Positions 46,785 through 59,604 are shown, counted from the first letter of the stretch. The stretch is DNA of 64,000 nt from Impatiens glandulifera (GCF_907164915.1 NC_061864.1:21116484-21180483); one strand, 5' to 3'. Numbers and translations: made by a program. Notes: a model not told the origin generated them from the letters alone.

Positions 46785-47815
46785 TTCCAAGAGTTATATG
46801 AAAACTCTCGGTTTTTATTTGATTAATTCCGAGAGTTTTCATAGAACTCTCGGAATTTATTTTGGTAATAAAAACCGAGAGTTATATGAAAACTCTCGGA
46901 ATTAATCAAATAAAAACCGAGAGTTTTCATATAACTCTCGGTTTTGATTATTTTAAAAACATTTATACAATTAAATTTAAATATACAAAACCGAGAGGTT
47001 TTGGTATATCTGTCAGTTTTTGTGCATATTTCCGAAATTTATGTATTTTACTTTCGATTTTAGAATATGACAAATTGTTAAATTAATTGGTTTCTCACTT
47101 TCAAATAACGTTGAACAACATTAATTTAACATATTTCATATCCTTAAAACATTTCCCAATCCATATGATCAAACATTACACAAATACATAGGATAATCCT
47201 ACATAAACATTCATATACACTTCTTTATATGATCAAACACATTCTTGAACATTTTAACATTAAACACAATCTAAAATTTTCAAATAAAACACACACTTGA
47301 TAATATTAGTTAGGAGTCTAGATTATAACAAAAAAAACAATTAATTTAAAATTTTGTGAAATATTAATTCCGAGAGTTAATAGTAAAACTTCCGGGTTTT
47401 ATGGGTATTTCCGAAAGTTTTACGCTAAACTCTCGGAATTACCATTCCACAAATTGTTAAATTAATTGGTTTTAATCTTCTAATGACTTTGAACAATATT
47501 AATTAAACACATTTAATAACCTTAACACATTACATAAGCCATATGATCAAACTTTATACACATTCATGTCATCATCAAACACAAACATATAAATACACTT
47601 CTTTATATAATCAAACACAATCATAAACATTTTAACATTAAACACAATCTTAATTTTTATAAAAAACACACACATGATTAGATTTTTTAAGAATCTAGAT
47701 TGGAAAGTAGAAAACCAATTAATTTTCCAATTTATGATTTGGTAACACCGAAAGTTAATAACATAACTTTCGGTTTTGATGGGTTTCACCGAAAGTTTTG
47801 AATAAACCTCTCGGT
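46785..47815. repeat. Right internal hairpin clusters of CACTA copy 2
   Basis: Hairpins at 46785-46942, 46988-47020, 47370-47440 and 47747-47813 match copy 1. The AT-rich spacers between them show no gene. Confidence 0.75.
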
Positions 47816-47839
47816 CCTGACCTTAAACAGAATGTTTTT

Positions 47840-48640
47840 AGGAAGGGTCAAAACCGAAGGTTTTCAAATAAACCTTCAGTTTTTACCCTTCCCCATACTT
47901 AGAAAATTTTCAAATTTTTTTAACCAAGGGTCAAAACCGAAGGTTTATTTGAAAACCTTCGGTTTTACCCTTCTCCATATTTAGAAAATTTTCAGATTTT
48001 TTTAACCAAGGGTCAAAACCGAAGGTTTTCAAATAAACCTTCGGTTTTTACCCTTCCCCATACTTAGAAAATTTTCAGAATTTTTTAACCAAGGGTCAAA
48101 ACTGAAGGTTTTCACAAATAAACCTTCGGTTTTTACCCTTCCCCATACTTAGAAAATTTTCAGATTTTTTTAATCAAGGGTCAAAACCGAAGGATTTCAA
48201 ATAAACCTTTGGTTTTTACCCTTCCCCATACTTAGAAAATTTTCAGATTTTTTTAACCAAAGGTCAAACCTGAAGGTTTATTTGAAAACCTTCGGTTTTT
48301 ACCCTTCCCCATACTTACAAAATTTTCAGATTTTTTTAACCAAGGGTCAAAACCGAAGGTTTTCAAATAAACCTTCGGTTTTTACCCTTTCCCATACTTA
48401 GAAAATTTTCAGATTTTTTTTAATCAAGGGTCAAAACCGAAGGTTTTCAAATAAACCTTCGGTTTTTACCCTTCCCCATACTTGGAAAATTTTCAGATTT
48501 TTTTAACCAAGGGTCAAAACCGAAGGTTTTCAAATAAACCTTCGGTTTTTACCCTTCCCCATACTTAGAAAATTTTTAGATTTTTTTAACCAATGGTCAA
48601 AACCGAAGGTTTATTTGAAAACCTTCGGTTTTGGCCATGC
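47840..48640. repeat. Array of 10 hairpin units, ~82 bp each (copy 2)
   Basis: Same unit as copy 1. The centre is inverted (tttatttgaaaa) in units 2, 6 and 10. Alignment with copy 1 indicates that copy 1's unit 7 is missing here. The unit 4 two-base expansion is shared, so array and inversions predate the segmental duplication. Confidence 0.9.
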
Positions 48641-48822
48641 TGGTTTTTTTTAAAAAAAAGTGAAAAGCAAACAAAAATAAAATAATTCATGAACAACATA
48701 TTAAAACCAAACCAAAGATAATAATAATAATTCATAATTATTAAAACAAAACACATAAAAATGTCATCGTTCGTACGGAAAACAAAACACATAATTAATC
48801 AAACAATATAATCTAGAAATTA

Positions 48823-49104
48823 TTAGATGGGGGGAGGAGGGGGTGGTTGATTCAGTCGACTCCTCAACAATACAAGTTCCTGTTTGAGATTCTCTAATCT
48901 CAGGGCCATTTCAGCCATGTCCGCTTTAATTTCACTCAGCAATCGGCCTCTTTCCGCATCTCTCAATCGGATTTGCTCCATTTCCAACGTCATCTGTCTC
49001 ACGTCTTCCTCACGTGCCGCAATTTCTGTTTGTGCTAGCAAATTCTGGTAACAGCGAGACAGTTTCTCCGGTGTACGCCGAAGACTATTCCATGAATCAC
49101 CCAT
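48823..49104 (-). CDS. 93-codon mini-TNPA (copy 2)
   Basis: Open over the same 93 codons as copy 1, with the same start MGDSWNSLRRTPEKLS and the same proline-rich end. Six residues differ (V to A, E to D, Q to R, R to M, Q to L, E to K), all in the coiled-coil half. The homologous TNPA-like protein at 38301-40041 has two stops, so in this copy the mini-protein could be made while full TNPA could not. Function inferred only. Confidence 0.6.
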   Translation of the reverse strand: MGDSWNSLRRTPEKLSRCYQNLLAQTEIAAREEDVRQMTLEMEQIRLRDAERGRLLSEIKADMAEMALRLENLKQELVLLRSRLNQPPPPPPI

Positions 49105-49369
49105 CCTAAATGCATTTCAGATATATGTATATATATATATTAATCAAACAAAATAACCGTAACCTAAATCTAATATAACTTCAATCAAACAAAATAACAA
49201 ATCTAACAAAATCATATATATTTAACAAACTAACATAAATCTAATCTAAACAATAATGTATAGACAAATCTAAATCAATGAAACAAACAAATAATTTAAA
49301 CTAGCCTAAATCTAGATAATATATATAAACTACATTATAAGAAATCTAAATCTAATAATAAACAAAAAA

Positions 49370-49496
49370 AAATGAAACAAAGCTGAACGCGAGAAGAGAA
49401 GAAGAGAAGCGGCGGTGGAGGAGGCGGCTGCGGCGCGGAAGAGAGAGAAAGGAGAGAGTTGAATGAAAAAGAGAAGGGTTAGGGTTTGTATTTATA
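49370..49496 (-). promoter_or_regulatory. TATA box and leader for the 93-codon gene (copy 2)
   Basis: TATAAATA on the minus strand at 49496-49489, followed by the same aaaccctaaccc and CT/GCC-rich leader as copy 1. Confidence 0.55.
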
Positions 49497-49879
49497 GAGG
49501 TAGATACCGAAGGTTTATTAAAAACCCTACGGAAATAAACATTACCAAAATTAGAATTATTTTTAATTGAGTCAAAACCGAAGGTTTTTTGGAAAACCTT
49601 CGCAAAAGAGAATTTCAAAAAAGGTAAAACCGAAGGTTCTTTGAATAACCTTCGCAATTAACCCACATCCAACACTTAGAATTATTTTTGGTTTTTTGGG
49701 AATGTAAAAACCGAAAGTTCTACAAAGAACTTTCGGTAATAATTAGTAAAACCGAAGGTTTTACACCTCTCTCGGAATCTATTTTTAATACCGAAAGATT
49801 TATTCCTCTCGGGAGTATTTAGGAGAGTTTTATAAAACCTTCGGAAAAAAACGTCGGTAAAGGTCGATTTTTTACTAGT
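49497..49879. repeat. Right terminal hairpins and TIR of CACTA copy 2
   Basis: Same accgaagg/ccttcgg pairs as copy 1; one pair is weakened (ccctacgg for cccttcgg near 49527). The terminal base is missing (see the element entry). Confidence 0.75.
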
Positions 49880-50710
49880 CGAGGTATAATAGGTAATCAA
49901 GTGTGATTAAGATTTGTGATTGATTTATCGAGGGATAAAAGGCTAATTGGAAAACAACAAATATTGGTGGTTAATGATATGATGAGATTGTTGGTTTATC
50001 AAAAATGAAATTAAAAGATGTTGGTACTGTTGAGATAGTTGGGTGCAAAAATGAGGTTACGAGATTAGTAATATGAGATGTCTATTATATAAGAAATGAT
50101 ACTTTTGGTTGACCGAGAAATAAGGGTAAAAACAGTGAACTAATTAGAAAAAATTAAATGAATGTCTCCTTATCAAATTTGTTATTGTGTTTCTATTTTC
50201 TTATAAACTAGTAGGATACCCTACGTTGTACGGGAAGAATATAAACGAAGTTTTTATAGACTATTTAATTTAGTAAAAGAGAATATATTTATATGAAGAA
50301 AAAATGTAATATATATATATTAGAGGAAAAAATAGAAAAAAGAAATTAATTATTAGTAATTGTTTCATAATATAAATAAATTGTATGTATCTACCCTCTA
50401 TCCTCTTTATTATTCGATAAACTGATTTTGTTGAACAATTGTTTTTGACTAATTGCATTTCTTGTCTTAATTATCAAAAAGGGAAAATCAAATGATTCAT
50501 GTTAAAAATATTTTTGATCAATTACTAGTTTTGATAATTTTAGGATAAAACTAGCAAAAAAGGGAAAAAATGCTAAAAATACATACAACACTAGCTTTGA
50601 TAATTTATTCTAAAAAAATCAAAGAAAGAGAAATTGTTATATCAAAATAGCTAATTAACGTAGGATAATTAGTCAATGATTGTAACTTAAATAATCAAAA
50701 AATAAGAAAT
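49880..50710. repeat. Degenerate array, right part, and AT-rich DNA (copy 2)
   Basis: Counterpart of 19351-20185. No gene seen. Confidence 0.5.
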
Positions 50711-52353
50711 TGTTAAATAAAAGTATTAACTATAAATGTATAAATAAAGAACTAAATTGTGTTAAATTAATTCTTTGTAGATTGAAGAAAACCGGAAAAG
50801 AAAAGTTGTCCGGTAGTTGATCAAATCCAGCATTTGATCAAACTTCGGTTTTATAAAAGAAGCACTTCCAGTTTTATCTCCAAATTGGTATTATACAAGA
50901 TCGGTTATATATTAGAACCATCCGATATTTTATACTTCGGTATTTTACAGAGACGCATCCGATATTTTATATGAAATCGGTATTTTGTAAGTTCGGTTTT
51001 TACAAGCACGTATCCGGTAGTTTGTAAGTTCGGTTTTATATAAGCACGTATTCGGTATTTTACACTTCGGTATTTTATCTTTGATTTTATATTGGAGCGC
51101 TTCCGGTAGTTTGTACCTTCGGTATTTTATAAAGGCGCGTTCGATATTTTATATTCGGTTTTATATTGAGACGTATCCGATATTATATGAAATTGGTATT
51201 TTATACTAGGACGCGTCCGATATTTTGTAAGCTTCCGGTTTTATATCAAGTCGGTATTTTATCAAGAGGCGCATCCAATAGTTTATCCAAATCAGTTTTT
51301 GGATAAACGTCTCCGGTTATTTATCAATTCGGCTTTATACTAAGCATCTCTGGTATTTTACCACTTCGGTCCTAAATAAGGCGCTTCCAGTAATTTCCAA
51401 GTTCGGCATTTTGACTAAGCGCTTTCCTATACCTGATCAACCTTAGTTCCTGAATAAGTATTCGTTATGAGAAGACTGACACAACAACAGAATTAGACAT
51501 ATAAAAGACTATTATGAACCATGACAAGTCAAACCTTCCGAGTTGTACGTTCCTCGTACATTGTAATCTCATTAATAAGAATTTCGCTTACTATCATCCA
51601 AGTACAAACAAGATCAAAGAAGATCCTCCCTGATGTACTATTCTGGATCTTCCTCCCTGATGTACTATTTTGGATCTCAGTCAATCAAATAAGACAAGCG
51701 TACTTTGAATCAAATGTGTCCGTTATATGTCTGTTGCAGTTTGCATACTTAAGAAGAACATAGAGGACAATTTGCCACATTAGTTCTTTACACAAGTTTT
51801 TAAAACGATTAACTGATTTCACAAGAAAAACACTGATTGTTCTCACTACTCTCGAAATCCCTCAAAGTCCTAAAAACTTTCAAGTGTGCTAGAGTATTAA
51901 AATTGTATTATATTTTGCCTATTCTGTGTGAGTATTCAATGTTGTAAGTTGACATAATTTGTTTCTATTCAACAAAGTGTTTGTGTGTTAGGAGTTCGGA
52001 AACATGCAGTGTCTAAGTACTGGTTGTCCGACTGGGTTTATACAAGTGTTGTATTCAAACCAAATCTTCTAGTGAATATCCTTATCAAGGTTGAGAAAAG
52101 GGATTGAGGTAGGAGTTTTTGCTCTGAACATCCATAAAATCTTTTGTTTCATGTGTTCCTTTCTTTCAATCTCATTCACCTACTACTTCAAGTCTAAACA
52201 ACACATTTTCTTACTTGAACTCCGTTCAAGAGTTTGTAACGACTTGCAAGGAATAGAAACGAATATCAACTTCTAACAGAATTAATATCAAATGAAGTGT
52301 ATAAGCGTTCAACATAGTAGACCCCGTCTCTATTGTTATATTTGATCCTAACA
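50711..52353 (+). mobile_element. Copia LTR remnant, SIRE/Maximus-like (copy 2)
   Basis: TGTTA start and gatcctaaca end as in copy 1. The internal cggtattttat repeat (about 50800-51420) has lost a unit near 51060. No internal domain. Same caveats as copy 1. Confidence 0.45.
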
Positions 52354-52582
52354 AAATATTTATAAATAAATTATATATATATAAATAAATAAATATGTAA
52401 TATTATATATATATATATATTATATTATATTATGAAACAAACTTTTATAAACCAAATATTTTTATATACATATAAACATGACATAAATTTGCAAATATTT
52501 TCTTATTATTTTTATAATTTTAATATTTTTAATGTAAATTTAGTGGTGTTATTTTTTTTAATTAATAGTTATATAAATTATA

Positions 52583-52619
<37 letters not shown>

Positions 52620-52730
52620 ATATAAATAGTGGGAAAAAATGATGTGAGAAAAAATATATTAATATAAAATTAATTATGAAAAATATGAAAGACAATTAAT
52701 TCTATTATCTGTTTGATTTAATTTAAACCA
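52354..52730. other. AT-rich spacer with TA microsatellites (copy 2)
   Basis: TA runs at about 52405-52425 and 52585-52615, followed by about 60 bp with no counterpart in copy 1. No gene seen. Confidence 0.6.
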
Positions 52731-53264
52731 TGGTTCTGAAAACCGTTTCGGTCATCAACCCAATTTTTTGGGCATACTTTGGTCCGACCCGACCGGCTGA
52801 ACCACTGGTTGGACCGACTTTTAATTTTATTTTAATTTTAAATATATTAGTACAATTTATATAATCATTAAGTATATAAAAAATAATTAAATAAATACTA
52901 ATTATATTCATAACTCTACATCATAAAATTATCTTTTATCAAAGTTACCTCATAATCAAATGTCATATGGCTTGTTCACTAAGAAAACGGACATAAGTAT
53001 TGATATGACTTTAATAATATGTAATAAAGGGGCACGATGTAATAGTATTATAGGCCGATTATATTAAATGAGAATAATGAAAACTCCAGAACTACCTACC
53101 AACTTCTATTATCTCTCTAATGGAATTCCTAAACATTTCTAGGAACACCTTACCTCAGTTACCTACCTGCAATCATCAAACGAATCCAATACTTTAATTA
53201 AGCTAACTAGCATTTAGCCCGTGCATTTGCACGAGTAATAATATAAAAAATCGTGAAAAAAATT

Positions 53265-53960
53265 ACGAATAACATTTTTAATTTTATTTTTAACCATTTT
53301 AAATTTATGGGTGGGTCAACCCACAATCCGACCCAAGTATCCATTTACTCAACATCATTATATATATATATATATTAGTTAGTTAAAAAGTTGAACTTCT
53401 ATTAATATTAAAACGTCCCGCGTTTATCAAATTTGGTGTTGAATTTAAAATATAAAGTCTTTGTAGCCTAGTTGGTTAAAGAGTTGTACTTGTTTTTGTT
53501 AGGTTGCAAGTTCGAAACATACCTCTAGCATTGTTAATTTTATTTTTAACCGTTTTAAATTTAAAAACGGGTCAACCCACAATCCGACCCAAGTATCCAA
53601 ATTAACCACAGCTCTCGACCCGGTAATCTGGACACTTTAAAAATTAAGCATCATTATATATATATAGATTAGTTAGTCAAAAAGTTGAACTTATATTAAT
53701 ATTAAAACGTCATGCGTTTATCAAATTTGGTGTTGAATTTAAAATATAAAGTTTTTGTAGCCTAGTTGGTTAAAGAGTTATATACTTGTTTTGTTAGGTT
53801 GCAAGTTCGAAATATACATCTAACATTTTTAATTTTATTTTTAACCGTTTTAAATTTAAAAACGGGTCAACCCACAATCCGACCCAAGTATCCAAATTAA
53901 CCACAGCTCTCGACCCGGCAATCCGGACACTTTAAAAATTAAGCATCATTATATATATAG
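53265..53960 (+). repeat. ~296-bp tandem repeat with tRNA-like heads (copy 2)
   Basis: Heads with tagcctagttggttaaagag and gcaagttcgaaa lie near 53457-53527 and 53752-53822, in the same arrangement as copy 1. They are tRNA-derived SINE-like, not tRNA genes. Confidence 0.7.
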
Positions 53961-54192
53961 ATTCCAAGCATTTTTAGCAGCCATAGAAACAACATCTTCG
54001 ACCCCTTTTCCACTCTCTGACATCTTCGAGGTTTCCCTTTCTCCAGTTCACAAATCAATAATGTTGCATTATTCGTCTCCAAGACCTCTGCTCGTTCGCC
54101 AATGCAAGGATCAGCTTGAGGAGACACCGAAGGCGCACATATTCAAGGCTGATTTGCCTGGCCTAAGAAGATTCAACATCCTTAACTTGTAG
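53961..54192 (+). pseudogene. Class I small heat-shock protein fragment (copy 2)
   Basis: Reads IPSIFSSHRNNIFDPFS, an in-frame stop, then after a frameshift EETPKAHIFKADLPGL. The FKADLPGL form equals the family consensus, whereas copy 1 has FKVDLPGL. Same truncation at both ends as copy 1, so capture and decay predate the segmental duplication. Confidence 0.75.
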
Positions 54193-54849
54193 CTTAGAGC
54201 CCATGTCTATAGAAAAAAAACTTTCGACCGGAAATATCCGGTTTGATTTTCCGGTTGAACCGTCTGATCGGACCGGATTTTGACCGATTCAAAAGGTAAC
54301 CGCATTGAAGTCAAAATTCGGACGGTCCAATCAACCGTTTCAACCGTTTCGTGGTCGGACTGATTGGACTACGAATTTTAAACTATTAAAAACAAAATAA
54401 AAAATTTAAGTTAAAACAAATTATTTAATATGAATTATTTTATAATTCTATATATTATAGAAAAAATAAGACAGGTTGAATTATATACTAATAAAAAAGA
54501 ACTTTCCTAAAACGAAATTAGAGATTGGAAAATAAAAAATAAATCTCCTTCTTTTTCGTCATAATAAATTGTCATTAGAGCGAGTATCTCTAAATTTGTT
54601 TAATTTTTAACAACCTAATTAAGACAATAAAATATTAAACAATGATAAAAAAATAATTTATTTGATCACAAAAAATTGAAAAAGTACATCTTCAACAACT
54701 TTATCTAAAGTTGATGCTCTTCCTTAATAAAATTTAATTTAATATATAAAACACACGTTTTTAAAACACACGTTTTTAAAACCTAAATAAGACATTAAAA
54801 TAGATAAAAAAAAAAAAACAATTCATTTGATCACAAAATTGAAAAATTA

Positions 54850-56865
54850 CCTCTTCAACAATTTTGTCTGAAGTTGATGCTCCTCCTTAACAAAATTTAA
54901 TTTAATATAAAACACGTTACAAAGTTGCATATAACATAGAGATATCCAAAATATGTTTACATGTTGAGTAATTAATGATTGACTTGAATCAAACACTTTT
55001 ATAATCGTAAAATTGTGCGATTTTTTCTTCAGGTTGTAATCGGTTATTTTAACTTGAAGCACAAGTTTTCGCGATGACATTGATGATAGAGACAATGGTA
55101 AATCTTTGTCACAATTCGGATGTAATTGTAATAAATCCGAAATAATTAAATTAACTAACTTATTAACAATTCTATCAAAAAAACACAAACAATGCAGCTT
55201 CTGACTCATCACCAACCTCAATCTCTAATTTATATTTAAAATAAATAAAATTAAATTAATGAAAAAAATAGATATAATCAAATATATGAATATTGTTGGT
55301 TAATGAACAAATAGACAAAATATAAACATTTAACACATTGGAGTCTGATTTTTTGTAACTTTAACACATGAGTTGCAAAAAAAAAAATCGCTTTCGAGCT
55401 TTACTTTTCTGTGACAATCATCACAAGAGTAGTAAAACCAACCATTGTAGTTGCATACATTGTTGATTATCGCTTCAAGGGTACGTATACACTCCTCTTA
55501 ACCAATAAACCAGTAAGATAATTATAATAATATTGAAATACCAATTTTACCAACCTTGTTGTCCTCATTTGACAATAGATTGTATAATTCCTCAATTGTA
55601 TATCGATCTTTCATCATCTCATCATGTAAACACGTCGAACTTTCAACAATATCATCCAATAAGCATACTTGAGATGGATGGACAACAAATCTACAATTAG
55701 TTGAGTAAAGCAAAAAAAATAATAGCCATTAAAACAACAAATATTTAAACAAAGAGTATTGTTTAAAGAAATAAAATATCAACCTTTCTCGCATAGTCAC
55801 CACTTCTGGAATCATTACATTTTGAAAAACTTGTGTGACCGTTGTTGAAGAAAGGACATAATGACCTATTGAAAGCATAAAAAATGATTAACACAAACAA
55901 ATTAAGACATAAGCATATTTTTTTACAATTCTTACCTTGGTATAACTTGACAAGTAAGCCGGTCACAACTACTATGATAGGATCTTGGTTGTTAGATCCC
56001 TCAACAAATTTAATTTTTTCGGCTATGTTTTCTCCTAAAATTAGATTAATATCTTCTTCACTATAAGATAACATATACAAAAGGTAAAAATTAAAATATT
56101 TAATAAAGTAAAAAAACAAAAGAACTCATTTAACTTATAGATTTATAAATGACCGATCTATCAAATTGAAGGATCAAATTACGTCTCGCAACCGTGTTAT
56201 ATCCATTTTTATTAAAACTTAAAAGTCTTAGAGCCCAAACTGATAAGACGAGCAATAACAATTATAACATATAAAAAAAAAATTATGAGTTAAAAAAATG
56301 AATGAAAGACAATAGTTAATCAAAACACTACCTATTAGTTGTGAGCAATTGTCACTTCTAGAAACAACCTCTTTGTAATCATAGAAATCAAATTTATATA
56401 TCAAAATATTTAGAATCTGAGAAACAGACTTCATGATTGTCTCGTAGCTAAACAAAATTTTCAAAAGGTTTGGAACATGTTTGTATTGTACATTTGACTT
56501 AACAACCGAAAATTTTAAAATATGTACATGTTACCCTCCTTTAATAAGTTTTGATGCCTTGGAACAAATTGACAATCGATGCTCACGTGAATCACCGCAC
56601 CCTACAAATTGCATATTAGTTATTAATAATAAGATACACATTATATTAACATACATTACTATATAACACAAGACTTAACACACTTACATAATTGTCTATT
56701 AATAAAAAATCAATACTTAGTAGTTCATAATTTTTGTAGTATTTATTGCATCTCATATGTAAATACCTCTTGCAAATAAATACTTGTAGTAGTTGCCATC
56801 TATAGTCAAATCTAAAATTCCAATGAATGCATGTTTGTCCATTTTTGGATGTCTGTTTGTCCATT
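54850..56865 (-). pseudogene. RPA70-like single-strand-binding protein, more complete (copy 2)
   Basis: Same exon pieces as copy 1 (KNYELLSIDFLLIDN; VIHVSID...LLKEGNMYIF with a following stop; FDFYDYKEVVSRSDN; EEDINLILGENIAEK, PIIVVVTGLLVKLYQGK; YVLSSTTVTQVFQNVMIPEV in a second frame; NGWFYYSCDDCHRKV). Here the C-terminal exon is retained at 55221-54960: CLCFFDRIVNKLVNL, SDLLQLHP and KLVLQVKITDYNLKKKS, typical of the last OB fold of RPA large subunits. In-frame stops in the first OB fold are shared with copy 1. Probably non-functional. Exons were inferred from partial frames only. Confidence 0.65.
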
Positions 56866-56869
56866 TTTC

Positions 56870-57845
56870 TGATATTTTATATGAATTATATGAATTGACA
56901 TTATATTATAATAGTGAGTGTAAATGTAAACATACAAAATATTATACATCATAACTTAAAATAAAATTACTTTAAAAATATTTATATTTAAATATAGATT
57001 GAATAATAATAAAACTATTATTAATATAATATTAATATATTAAATATGAGAATAAAGATAAGTATTATAAAATAATGGGAATGACAAATTAATTAATTAA
57101 ATATTATAATAATATTTAAAAAATGTTACTTATTTCTTTTGTTTTAATCGAGCTTATAAAATCATTACTTCTACTTTGATTAAAAAGAAAAGAAGGTCGA
57201 TAAATGATAACTTCAAATAAAATAACTTTAAAAGTATTTATATTTAAATTTAAATATAGATTGAATAATAATAAAAAAATTATTAATATAATATAAATAT
57301 ATTAAATATAATAAAATAATATAAATAATAAATTAATTAATTAAACGTTATAATAAGTAATAATAATATTACAAAACATATTTGGAAAATAGAAAAAATT
57401 CTTATGCTCAGAATACAAGATTACTTTGATTCAAAAGAAGGTTAATGAAATATAGGGTAAACGTAACAAATATTATACAGGATAACTCAAATAATGTAAT
57501 TTTAAAAATATTTATATCTAAATATAAATAAAGATTAAATAATAATAAAAAATTATTAATATAATATAAATATATTAAATATTAAATATTATAATCAAGA
57601 CAAATATTATAAAATAATGGCTCAAATTTAATTTAATTATTCCATATTTAGTAATATTTATTAAAATATTTTTTTTCTGAAACGGTGATAAAATTTATTC
57701 GTTATTTAATAATGGTATATTAACTATTTATTAAAATTATATTTTTTTTAAACGGATAAAATATCATCCTTAATTATATAAATTATGAATGAACCCTTAA
57801 TCAATAATATAAATACTTTTTTGAATAAAATAAATTAATATGTTA

Positions 57846-57889
<44 letters not shown>

Positions 57890-58010
57890 TTAAATATGTG
57901 ATTCTTGTTTAACAAATGAACTGAACAATGAGAAGTTATACAATATTAAAAGTTTTTATTGCTCAAATTTAATTAAAATATTTCTTATTAAAATATTGTT
58001 AGAATTAACC
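56870..58010. other. AT-rich region (copy 2)
   Basis: Counterpart of 25700-26820. A tta trinucleotide run at about 57850-57882 replaces part of the TA run of copy 1. No gene seen. Confidence 0.6.
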
Positions 58011-58012
58011 GA

Positions 58013-58150
58013 TCTTTATTTTCTCTCTCATTGTTCATAATATAGTAACCACACATTCACATTCAACAAAAGTAGGTAAGAAAGCTCGTGATTTTTTTAG
58101 CCGGATGCACTGTTTACGCAAAGCCCTTGCCTTATTGTCAAAATAATCTT
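58013..58150 (-). other. Unrecognised fragment with internal deletion (copy 2)
   Basis: Equivalent of 26824-27057, but the segment encoding the IGRPQQLDKALAMIRALIE part is missing (about 70 bp). Confidence 0.25.
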
Positions 58151-58652
58151 AAATTTTTTGTGTTTATGTATTTATAAAAAAACATGATAATACTACATAA
58201 ACAACCGTTAGAACTATTAGAGAAGTCCACTTATTTTATAAACATATCAACATTTAACCCACAAAAAATTTGTATAAACATATATTATAAATCGAAGGAA
58301 AAAAATATACACATTCCCCAAAAAATAAAGATTTAACAAATATTAACCCCATAAAAGAGAAAAGAAAAATATATTATTAAATTATGGAAAAAAAGATTTA
58401 AAATGTTAAAATGCTTTTAACAATAGTTAAAAAAATTTTGTAAATACATATATGGTCATTATAAACCAAAGGAAAAAAAATGTATACATTCCAAAAAAAA
58501 TAAAGATTTAACAAATATTAACCACATAAAAGAGAAAAAAAACATTATTAAATTATGAAAACGATATCTAAAATATTAAAATGTTTTTAACAATGGTTAC
58601 AAGAATATACACTTAAAATAGACATTAAATTGTATCCTGCACATAAAAAGTT

Positions 58653-58940
58653 ATGCAAAATAAAATTTTAGAGGTAGCCACCAAAATGTTAGAGTCTTGT
58701 TCTCATGCGAAATATCTTCATATCCTATATTTTTATCTGCAATTTTTGTTTCAAACCCTAGCCATCCAGTGCTCCTCACCAATGAAGGCACACAATTTCC
58801 TCTTCAATAGGACCGGACGAACAGTTCCTTTGACGCATAAGGAAAATTTTCTTCTTATACCTCCTAAACTTTGCAATTTCTCCTATGTAATTCTACACAT
58901 TCCTACTAAATATATGAAAAACTCCTTAGAAATCACATGA
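58653..58940 (+). other. 95-codon open frame, function unknown (copy 2)
   Basis: Same frame as 27567-27854 with a few substitutions. No domain recognised; probably non-coding. Confidence 0.15.
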
Positions 58941-59121
58941 AGGGCCTCCACAAGTTTGATGATCATATCGAAACCGTGAAGAAATCCAACATATTGACAC
59001 ATTAAATTTAAGAAATTTTTTTGAAGAGCTAAAAATGTTAGCTCCTTATACATAACTAAAAGACATGATCACTAAAAAAAAATAATGAAAATAATTTATA
59101 GCGGAAAAACAAAATTAATTA

Positions 59122-59323
59122 AGAAATGAAGAATATGAGAGAGAGGGGAGAAAATACCAGTGTCGTGTTGACGGTGTGGTTGTTGCAGTTGAACTTTGTT
59201 GATCTAAGATTATTTATAGGAAGAAATGAAGAATATGAGAGAGAGGGGAGAAAATACCAGTGTCGTGTTGACGGTGTGGTTGTTGCAGTTGAACTTTGTT
59301 GATCTAAGATTATTTATAGGAAA
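59122..59323. repeat. 101-bp direct tandem duplication unique to copy 2
   Basis: The block running from gaagaaatgaagaatatgag to gatctaagattatttatagg occurs twice in succession. Copy 1 has it once (28040-28130). It covers the putative short exon, and on the minus strand each block begins with a TATA-like word (cctataaataatc). Confidence 0.85.
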
Positions 59324-59518
59324 AAAAAAATATTTGGGTGGAGAAGAAAATGAAAAGTTTGGTTTAATTGGTTTAATTGCATATAGTTATAGTTTACGTT
59401 GATGTTAATGCGTTGATGTTAATGCTGTTGGAAGTTTTTATAATTAATATTAATGTTAAATTCAATTAATGAGAATTCATTATGTTATTTTATTATCATT
59501 CAATTAATAGAAATTTAA

Positions 59519-59522
<4 letters not shown>

Positions 59523-59604
<82 letters not shown>
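59523..59604. repeat. (TA)n microsatellite, expanded in copy 2
   Basis: About 40 TA dinucleotides against about 7 at the matching place in copy 1 (28327-28340). Confidence 0.95.

Larger units (their letters stand above)
37450..49879 (-). mobile_element. CACTA (En/Spm) DNA transposon, copy 2, 12.4 kb
   Basis: Same element at the same site as copy 1, with CGA flanks at 37447-37449 and 49880-49882. The right terminus reads tttactagt directly followed by cga, so the outermost base of the terminal CACTA is lost. It is longer than copy 1 mainly because of the element inserted at 43650. TNPA has two stops and TNPD is frameshifted; the 93-codon gene is open. Confidence 0.92.
52731..54385. mobile_element. 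Composite repeat with captured gene fragment (copy 2)
   Basis: Counterpart of 22124-23890, with the same inverted, ggaccg-rich ends. One copy of a ~60-bp stretch and one ccggaaatatccgg unit are absent. Classification is uncertain. Confidence 0.3.
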
